From Aminipila butyrica (GTDB taxonomy: Bacteria; Bacillota; Clostridia; Peptostreptococcales; Anaerovoracaceae), in the NCBI RefSeq assembly GCF_010669305.1, contig NZ_CP048649.1:3270850-3334849 (forward strand): DNA of 64,000 nucleotides, read 5' to 3'. Made by a program: the position numbers and the translations under genes. The notes under the pieces were generated by a model. That model was not told the origin of the DNA. It worked only from the letters and a program-made list of their open reading frames with translations, and searched no databases. Each line of letters opens with the position of its first letter. Position 1 is the first letter of the stretch. Shown in pieces: positions 57,622 through 64,000 of this stretch.

Positions 57622-59356
57622 ATGGAAAATATGAAGAGTCAAAATAGTATAATTCTTAACCAGCAAAATGGACTGCTGGAAGTAGGTAAGGCCCTGGTCC
57701 CATATATGAAGAGAGGCTCTAGCTATATCGTTTATGATGAGGGATACTTGCAAGACAATGACGTCATTTTATATGTTCATACTAAAGCAAGTAAGGCTGC
57801 CGCTACATGCAGAATATTATGGAACAAATTCAATATCAAGGAAAATATCATATATGAAAACCCTATTGCCTTTCTCGGGATATTTGGAAGAAATGATTCC
57901 CAAATTATTATGGTAAATGAAAAGAAAATTGATATTGATACGATTCTATGTGGTCGACAGATACAAGTACAAGCCAGCAAGAATCATGCAAAAATTACTT
58001 TAGATCAGGAAACGCTGAAGGATAATGACTGCAATGGCAAGTTAATGATTATAGATGAAAGTCGCATAAAATTTCTATCTAGTGAAAACCTTGCCGGCAT
58101 CTTGGAAGGAGAACGCTTTCCGGCCTCTATTTTCTTTGGGGAAAATCAAATATCAGCTTAGACGAGATTTTTGAAAATAAAATATATGATGCGATCCTGG
58201 ACATCTATAATGGAGGAAATAAAAAAATTAGGGTTCACGGAGAGGCAATCCGTATTACTGTAAAATTATATAGGCAATTTAATGAACAGATTAGAATTAT
58301 CAGTATTGAAAATGAAGCGTATATTCTTAATACAATTTCTAACTATATGCAGGAGCTGGAACAATTAAGGAAGTTACAGGCCCGTGATGCCGTATTGGAA
58401 AGCTTTTCATCAAATATCAAGCACTAGGTGTAAGCAGTAATATTCTAGAAAATAAAATTTTGTTAAAAAAAGTGTCCACATCAAACATTGCAATTATGTT
58501 AACGGGTGAAAGTGGAACTGGAAAAACGTTTTTAGCACGTGAAATCCATAGAAGCAGCAGAAAAAATGAGGGTCCTTTTGTACACGTAAACTGTGCTGCC
58601 ATACCTCCTGCTCTCATTGAAAGCGAACTTTTTGGTTATGCAGAAGGTGCGTTTACAGGTGCGAAAAAAGGAGGGAAAAAAGGGTACTTTGAAATGGCCC
58701 AAAACGGCACGATCTTCTTAGATGAAATTGCAGAACTGCCAATGGATCTGCAAGGTAGATTGCTGGAAGTAATACAAGAAAAAACATTTTATCGAGTTGG
58801 CGGAAACGAAAAAATTCACATTAATTGCAGATTTATAACAGCGACAAACCGGGACTTAAAACAGATGATTCATGACAGAAGCTTCAGAGAAGATCTATAT
58901 TATAGAATCAACGTATTTCCAATTGACCTTTTACCACTTAGAGAAAGAATTGAAGATATTCAATTGCTCAGCAGTGTGCTTTTGCCTAAAATATGTAAAA
59001 GGTTAGAAATAGAGCCATTGATACTAAGCTCTCAAGCAATAGAGAAAATGAAGCAATATAACTGGCCTGGAAATATTCGCGAATTAGAAAATATCTTAGA
59101 AAAAGCATCTGTACTTTGTGATAATAAAATAATTTTCCCGGAGCATCTTGATCTTCCAACACCACCAGGTTCCTCTGAGATAGCGGACGGGTTTTATAGT
59201 TTAAAGGAAGAACTTGAAATGACCGAAAAAAAAATAATTTTACGAGCTCTAATCGAAAACAATTTTGAAAAGGGACGAACTGCTAAAAGTTTAAAAATCG
59301 GTCGGACAAATTTATTTGAAAAGATACGAAAGTATGAATTAGAGGAAGAAAAATGA
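57622..59356 (+). pseudogene. Sigma-54-dependent enhancer-binding regulator, frame broken twice
   Basis: About 577 residues when read through. An N-terminal sensory part of unknown family (about 1-200, then a helical linker) is followed by an AAA+ domain with Walker A LTGESGTGKTFLAREI, the sigma-54 contact loop GAFTGAKKGG, Walker B GTIFLDEIAELP and WPGNIRELEN, and a Fis-type helix-turn-helix at the end. The frame is interrupted near 58155 (stop TAG at 58159) and near 58413 (stop TAG at 58425); adding one base at each site restores continuous sensible protein. The AAA+ and DNA-binding parts, about 315 residues, are intact and could work alone. Confidence 0.85.
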
Positions 59357-60119
59357 TATCAAGCAAAATAAAAACAGAATCGGAAAGATTGATGGCAAAA
59401 TAGGCGTATTTTATTTGAATCTATTATCAGAAGAAAGCTGTGTGGTGGGAAATTCTGATGTGTTTGTATCCGCAGGAATTGCAAAACTTCCTATTATAGT
59501 AGAGGCTTTCAGGCAAATTGATGCAGGAATTTTGAAGAAAAACAATTCATACTATTTAAAAGAAACCGATAAAGTACCTTCTCTGGGAGCTTTGAACAAT
59601 CTTCATGAATCTATAGAGCTTACTATAGAAGATCTTTACAAGCTAATGATTATCGTCAGTGATAATACAGCTACTAATATCCTAATTGAAATACTTGGAA
59701 TCCATAATATCAATCACACCATGGCAGCTATGGGTTTTGATAAGACTAGGATTGAAAGAAAATTTTTTGACAAAAAGAAAGCCGCTGAGGGTTTTGAAAA
59801 CAAATTTTCTCTGGTTGAGATGGGAGAACTGCTCAGGAGATTATACCATCTCCAAGTCATATCCTCTGAATTTAGTCAGGAAATTATTAATATTTTAAAA
59901 GAACAGCAGCGAAATAATATTATTCCTTATTATTTTGAAGAAGAAATGCCTATTGCCCATTTGCAGGGAGCTGATTTTAAAATTTTGCATAATATCGGTA
60001 TTGTTTTTTCAGAGAACCCGTTTATTATCTGCATGGGTTCTAATGATGTGAACACAAGGAAATTAGAGAGCATTATGAGAGATATTGCCTTAATGTGTTA
60101 TAATCATGCAAACAAGTAA
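59353..60119 (+). pseudogene. Class A beta-lactamase-like serine hydrolase, copy 1 (frame break near start; active-site residues missing)
   Basis: The ATG overlaps the regulator stop as ATGA, but one base must be added before 59400 to join it to the main frame. About 255 residues of Beta-lactamase2 type are recognisable, with SDNTATNILI and the NHTMAAMGFDKTRIERKFF block. The nucleophile Ser of SxxK is glycine (SAGIAKLPI; codon 59475-59477), and the KTG triad position reads LQG. The protein would thus be catalytically dead as a hydrolase, unlike copy 2. It may have a binding role or simply be decayed. Confidence 0.75.
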
Positions 60120-60147
60120 ACTATCTGTTCAAAATATCAAACACTAC

Positions 60148-60163
60148 GTTCGGATAACCGAAC
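60148..60163 (+). promoter_or_regulatory. Palindrome, possible enhancer site for the sigma-54 regulator
   Basis: GTTCGG, ATAA, CCGAAC: a perfect 6-bp inverted repeat about 105 bases upstream of the sigma-54 promoter of the permease, the normal distance for an upstream activating sequence. It lies right after the hydrolase gene. Confidence 0.5.
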
Positions 60164-60173
60164 ACAAACAAGT

Positions 60174-60214
60174 AAGTCCATTATGGTTTATGCCTTTTAA
60201 TGGACTTTTTTTTG
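60174..60214 (+). terminator. Terminator after hydrolase copy 1
   Basis: AAGTCCATTA pairs with TAATGGACTT across a 14-base loop, followed by a T-run of eight. It separates the upstream genes from the permease transcript. Confidence 0.85.
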
Positions 60215-60266
60215 TTAAAAAGGTATATAAAGAACTTTTTTCAATAGTTCAATAAAATAATATATT

Positions 60267-60282
60267 TGGAACGAGAATTGCA
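60267..60282 (+). promoter_or_regulatory. Sigma-54 (-24/-12) promoter of the permease cluster
   Basis: TGGAACGAGAATTGCA: matches TGGCACG-N4-TTGCA at all key positions except one. It is 65 bases before the permease ATG and downstream of the terminator. Confidence 0.8.
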
Positions 60283-60331
60283 TTTAAAATAAGTGAGTTA
60301 AAATATATGAGTCAAATTGGAGGAAATGAAA

Positions 60332-61722
60332 ATGACAAATCAAACAAAAATCGACTCCCAACAGCCTTCTGGATTCCGAAAAGATATTGGGCTATTTGGT
60401 GGGTCAGCCTGGTAGCAGGTATGGTCATTGGCTCCGGAGTATATTATCTGGGGTCCTATGTGCTAGAACGGACAACGATGAATATCGGCTTAGCATTATT
60501 ATGCTGGATTATTGGTGGCTTCGTATCTATTCTAGGCGGATTATGTTTTGCTGAGTTAGGTGCATCTATGCCTGTTGCCGGAGGCCAAACCGTTTATTTG
60601 AGCAGAGCATACAGTCCTGTAGTCGGCTTTATCAATGGATTTAATTTGTTTTTAATCAATGGTTCTGGATCAACTGCAGCCCTAGCGATTGCAGGAGCAT
60701 CAGCGTTTGCCGGCGTCATTGGAGTAGGTGGTTGGACAGTGAAATTAATGGCCATTGCACTAATCATTATCTTTACAATCACAAATCTTTTCGGCGTAAA
60801 GGGTTCCAGTTATTTCCAAAATTTTACGATGATTTTTAGGCTTTTACCTCTGGCACTTATTATTATCTTTGGCTTGCTAATGGGTAAAGAACCCCGGATT
60901 TAAGTTTTGGATCTGCTTTTGAAGGCGTATCAGGAGTTTCAGGCGTCATTTCATTGATTGCTTTTGCAACTTTCGCAACCTTATGGGCTTACGAAGGTTG
61001 GACCAATATGAATGGGGTTGCTGAGGAATTGAAAAATCCTAAGAAGAATTTACCTCTTGCCATTATTATTTCTTTAGGAGGAATCACACTCCTATATACC
61101 ATTTTTATTTTGCTATTTATAGAGTATTGCCGGTAGGGCAAATGACAAGCATGATTTCTGACGGAAATTTATACTTAGGAAGTGAAGTTGCAAAACAATT
61201 GATGGGAAATCTGGGATACTCCTTAGTGCTGGCTGGAATGATTGTTGGTGTAATCGGTACTATGAATGGAGGGATTCTAGTTTTTCCAAGATCCTACTAT
61301 GCTATGTCCAAACAAGGATATTTTCCAAAGTCATTTTCTAAACTGAACAGTCAAGGAGTACCTGCAAATGCTATTATCGCTTCTTCAGCTGTAGCAATTT
61401 TTCTAGTATGTTTAAGAAATCTGGACCAACTGATTAATTTAGTAATCTTTGTCCAGGCCATTTTAAATATGCTTACCGTTATAGCAGTTCCAATATGCAG
61501 AAAAAAGTATCCGAATATTGAGCGTCCTTATCGAGTATGGGGCGGCATGCCGACAATTATTGTTACAGTAATACTTTTTGCAGTCCTATTAATTAATCAG
61601 CTTATCACAGATCCAATCAATTCTCTAATCGCTTGGTTGTTCCACTAGTTGGCGTAGTCGTTTACCTGTATTTTAAGAAAAAAAATGCAGGAATAAGTTA
61701 TTCTGGTGAAGAAATAGAATAA
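60332..61722 (+). pseudogene. APC-family amino-acid permease, frame broken at four places
   Basis: Read through, this is an intact-looking amino-acid/polyamine permease of about 465 residues with twelve helices. It begins MTNQTKIDSQQPSGFRKDIG after a GGAGG site and has VAGMVIGSGVYYLGSYVLE, ELGASMPVAGGQTVYLSRAY and AYEGWTNMNGVAEELKNPKK. The frame shifts near 60402, 60893, 61117 and 61637. Each is explained by one missing base in a short homopolymer such as GGGG or CCCCC. All conserved substrate-path elements remain. It probably imports an amino acid or small peptide product released by the neighbouring hydrolases. Confidence 0.85.
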
Positions 61723-61743
61723 AAAGATGTCTCGTTATAATTT

Positions 61744-61775
61744 GCCACACAAGCCGATTATTCGGTTTGTGTGGC
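61744..61775. other. 14-bp hairpin in the gap before hydrolase copy 2
   Basis: GCCACACAAGCCGA, loop TTAT, TCGGTTTGTGTGGC: complementary except for one G-T pair. No T-run follows, so it is perhaps an mRNA processing or stability element, or a weak terminator. Confidence 0.5.
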
Positions 61776-61811
61776 TTACAAATTAAGAATGAATGTCTGG
61801 GAAGGAAGACT

Positions 61812-62574
61812 ATGATGAATAAACGATAATAGATAGACTGAGAGAACAACAGGGAAAAATTGGTTTTTACTATAAAAACTTATCTAATGGAAAAGAGATT
61901 GCCTATCATGAAGACTTCTTGTTTCATTCAGCAAGCATAATAAAATTGCCGATATATGTTGAAATAATGAGAAGGTATTCACTTGGGCAGCTTGATTTAA
62001 AACAACGCGTGCAAGTATGTAAAGAAGACATTCTCCCAAGCTGCGGGGCAATTAACTTATTTCTGAGTGTCCCATTCTGGACATTAGAACATTATGCAAT
62101 TTTATGATTGCACTAAGTGACAATACAGCTACAAACATTTTAATCAAGCAGCTAGGGGTAAATGCTTTTAATGCTGGCTTTAAGACATTCGGCCTTGAGC
62201 ATACCGTGCTAGAGCGATTTTTATTTGATGAAGTTGCAGTTAATCAGGGTAAAGAAAATAAATTTATGCCAAGAGAATAGGTGTTTTGTTAGAAAAAATA
62301 TATAAAAAGAATTGTTTAATAAAGAAATAGATGAAGAAATAGAAAGAACATTGCTCAATCAGCAAGTTAACTATAAAATCCCTGGAAAAATGCTGGAACA
62401 GATACCTGTTGCCCATAAAACCGGTGATGATGATGGTATCTCAAATGATGCTGGCATTGTCTATGGAGAAGAGCTTTTATTATTATTTTTGCATCGAATG
62501 AGACGGATGTGCCAAAATTTGATGACTTAATAAGAGATATTTCATATGAATTTTGTTTTGGAACAAAAGATTGA
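61812..62574 (+). pseudogene. Class A beta-lactamase-like serine hydrolase, copy 2 (several frame breaks)
   Basis: A paralogue of copy 1, about 255 residues when read through. It keeps all catalytic motifs: SxxK as SASIIKLPI (Ser codon 61934-61936), SDN in ALSDNTATNILIKQ and KTG in PVAHKTGDDDG, so the ancestor was an active penicillin-binding or beta-lactamase-like enzyme. The reading frame is lost near 61823, 62055, 62275, 62312 and 62485, each explained by one missing base. No signal peptide is visible. The product could be a cytoplasmic DD-peptidase or amidase. Confidence 0.8.
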
Positions 62575-62591
62575 TAAAGGACACAAGTATT

Positions 62592-63162
62592 ATGAATAAG
62601 AAGATAGAATTAATCAGACTTTTGGATCTGGATGATGAATTTGTTATTGATTTAAAATATGCAACAACGGATAATTTTACAAAAAAAAATATATATGGGA
62701 TTAATGAATGTTTTTAAATCCGGATACCGACAATTACTCATAGCGGCAAAGAAATTTTTAAATTAAAAGGATATTTTATCAAAGTATTAGATGCGTATAG
62801 GCCCATATGGGCACAAAAATTACTCTGGGAAATTGTGCAGGACGATAATTTTGTTGCGACACCTCCTAGTGAGGAAGACATGAAACATTGCCGACAAAGC
62901 CACCTCAATGGTATGTGCGTTGATGTCACCCTTGTTGATTCTCAAGGAAAGGAACTAGTAATGCCACACCTTTTGACTACTTTGGAGAAGCAGCCTCCTT
63001 TTCCTCGTTAAAAGGCGATTGCGAGGCAAAGGAGAATGCGAAGTTTTTAATTGATGTAATGGAAAGTGTTGGCTTTGAAAATTATGAAAAGAATGGTGGC
63101 ATTTTTACGACAGACAGAATAAACCAACGCTATACATGGACTATACCTTGAAAGCTTATTAA
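62592..63162 (+). pseudogene. VanX-like D-Ala-D-Ala dipeptidase (M15D), several frame breaks
   Basis: About 190 residues when read through. The family blocks are present: FVIDLKYATTDNF, KVLDAYRPIWAQ, a zinc-binding HxxGxxxD segment (SHLNGMCVDVTLVD), and the second zinc motif EWWHF at 63091-63105. Frame shifts near 62711, 62750, 62963 and 63088 break it. VanX and DdpX enzymes hydrolyse the dipeptide D-Ala-D-Ala. In this context it would feed free D-alanine to catabolism, not confer glycopeptide resistance, because no van ligase genes accompany it. Confidence 0.8.
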
Positions 63163-63184
63163 AATTAAAGGGATTCCCTAATTC

Positions 63185-63210
63185 TTCTTTATCTCTTTAG
63201 AGATAAAGAA
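63185..63210 (+). terminator. Hairpin after the dipeptidase gene
   Basis: A perfect 12-bp stem (TTCTTTATCTCT and complement) around TT, 22 bases after the dipeptidase stop and just before the IS end. The AT-rich stem could act as a weak terminator. Confidence 0.45.
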
Positions 63211-63212
63211 AG

Positions 63213-64000
63213 TGCCTGACGGAAAAGTTAGACAAATATTTTAATTAAGTAGCCTTGAGGGCTTGTGTCTGTGAAAAGCAGGCGGCAAGCCCTTTAACTT
63301 TGCTTTGATGCGGCGATTGTTGTAATAATCAATATAGTCAATAAGTTCAGCCTTGAATGTTCCATGGATTCAAATGTCTGTAAATACAGTAGTTCACTTT
63401 TCAGTAGACCAAAGAAATTTTCAATGACGGCATTGTCCAATCAATTGCCTTTGCGGCTCATACTCTGTCGGATATCCTTCGCCTTCAGCATTTGCTGGTA
63501 CTGCTTGTGTGATATTGCCAGCCCTGGCCGGAATGCAAAATAAGATTTGTTCCGTCCGGAATTCTTGAAAAAGCTTTGTCCAACATCTGCGTCACCATGG
63601 ACAGAACCGGACGGTCTGAGATGGAATAACTGACAATATCCCTGCTGCACAGGTCAAGAATTGGTGACAGATAAAGCTTTGGCCAATAGGCTGAATTCTT
63701 GACATCAGTCACCACTTCTGGTTCGGCTTTTCAGCCTCAAAGTTCCGTTCCAAGAGATTGAGAGCAATCTTCCACCTCACCCTTGTAAGAGCGATACTTT
63801 TTCATCCTACACGGCAAACAAGGCCGAGCTGCTTATCAAACGCTGTACCGTTTTGTGGTTTAACGAAAATCCGCGTTTGCACAGTTCTGCTGTAATACGC
63901 CGATAGCATAGCGACCTTTGTGTTCATGGTAGATTGGGCTATGACCTCTTTGTCATCTCTGTATTTGTCTGTTTTGTCAGTTGTTTTCATGGTAGTAATA
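63213..64000 (-). mobile_element. IS3-family insertion sequence remnant (one end)
   Basis: The likely element end is TGCCTGACGGAAAAGTTAGACA at 63213-63234, followed by the stop of a transposase reading toward it. The other end lies beyond the window. Decay of its transposase suggests it no longer moves, but it may have helped bring in or bound the neighbouring AT-rich cluster. Confidence 0.65.
63241..64000 (-). pseudogene. IS3-family transposase (OrfB/integrase core), degenerate
   Basis: Fragments in three frames read as an IS150-type OrfB: RRITAELCKRGFSLNHKTVQR, KLYLSPILDLCSRDIVSYSI, DIRQSMSRKGN, then AVIENFFGLLKSELLYLQTF with the DDE glutamate, and IDYYNNRRIKAKLKGLPP at the end. A TGA replaces the cysteine codon after MSRKGN. 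The second catalytic aspartate, normally HSDQGWQY, is glycine (HSGQGWQY). Several single-base shifts also occur. It therefore cannot encode an active transposase. Confidence 0.85.

Noticed and set aside
62592..63162. Glycopeptide resistance (van) locus
   Set aside because: Only a VanX-like dipeptidase is present; no D-Ala-D-Lac ligase or VanH, and the context is amino-acid transport.

Overview
The window comes from a low-to-mid GC Firmicute, most likely a spore-forming member of the Clostridia. The reasons are the scpA-scpB pair, a bacterial F-type ATP synthase whose c subunit carries a sodium-binding signature, a thiolase with a Rex-like operator, a B12 riboswitch, and Spo0A-type (TGTCGAA) and LexA-type (GAAC-N4-GTTC) boxes. 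No rRNA, tRNA or CRISPR was found.

Layout. (1) 1-5430, minus strand: one polycistron, sdaAB-sdaAA (serine dehydratase), mtnA, an EamA exporter, scpA-scpB and a partial DUF4026-like gene. (2) 5.6-10.9 kb: a secreted lytic transglycosylase, citrate synthase and a membrane diguanylate cyclase, each a separate unit with its own terminator or promoter. (3) 11.0-18.1 kb: the complete ATP synthase operon atpI-B-E-F-H-A-G-D-C. (4) 18.2-23.6 kb: yhbY, truA, a dCMP deaminase, a WecA/TagO-like transferase, a UDP-GlcNAc 2-epimerase and a MATE transporter. (5) 23.7-26.5 kb: a hybrid sensor kinase with paired Spo0A-like boxes. (6) 26.6-31.1 kb: glnS and coaBC diverge from an intergenic region filled by a 177-bp tandem repeat; a DUF4397 gene follows. 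(7) 31.2-36.3 kb: a polar amino-acid ABC importer, a DUF362 ferredoxin-like protein and thiolase. (8) 36.6-39.8 kb: DUF2156 protein, surE and cyclopropane fatty acid synthase. (9) 40.1-46.8 kb: the phosphate regulon pstSCAB-phoU-phoB-phoR with a Pho-box-like array. (10) 47-51 kb: a sirtuin, then a cobalamin riboswitch and the cobalt importer cbiQOMN. (11) 51.1-56.1 kb: pyruvate kinase and a patatin-like protein (minus strand), then a radical SAM DNA-repair-type gene and its DUF4130 partner behind a LexA-like box.

(12) 56.1-64 kb differs from the rest. It is visibly AT-richer and almost every gene is broken. In order it holds a PLP-dependent diaminopimelate-type decarboxylase, a divergent sigma-54 enhancer-binding regulator, two class A beta-lactamase-like serine hydrolases, an APC amino-acid permease, a VanX-like D-Ala-D-Ala dipeptidase and an IS3-family transposase remnant. 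Two good -24/-12 promoters, before the decarboxylase and before the permease, plus a palindromic upstream site, tie the set to the sigma-54 regulator. The contents suggest scavenging of cell-wall peptides or D-amino acids. Every reading-frame break between the regulator and the dipeptidase that I could phase moves the frame in the same direction, as one-base deletions would, and most lie in short homopolymers. This fits either a low-quality stretch of assembly or a deletion-biased decaying island.
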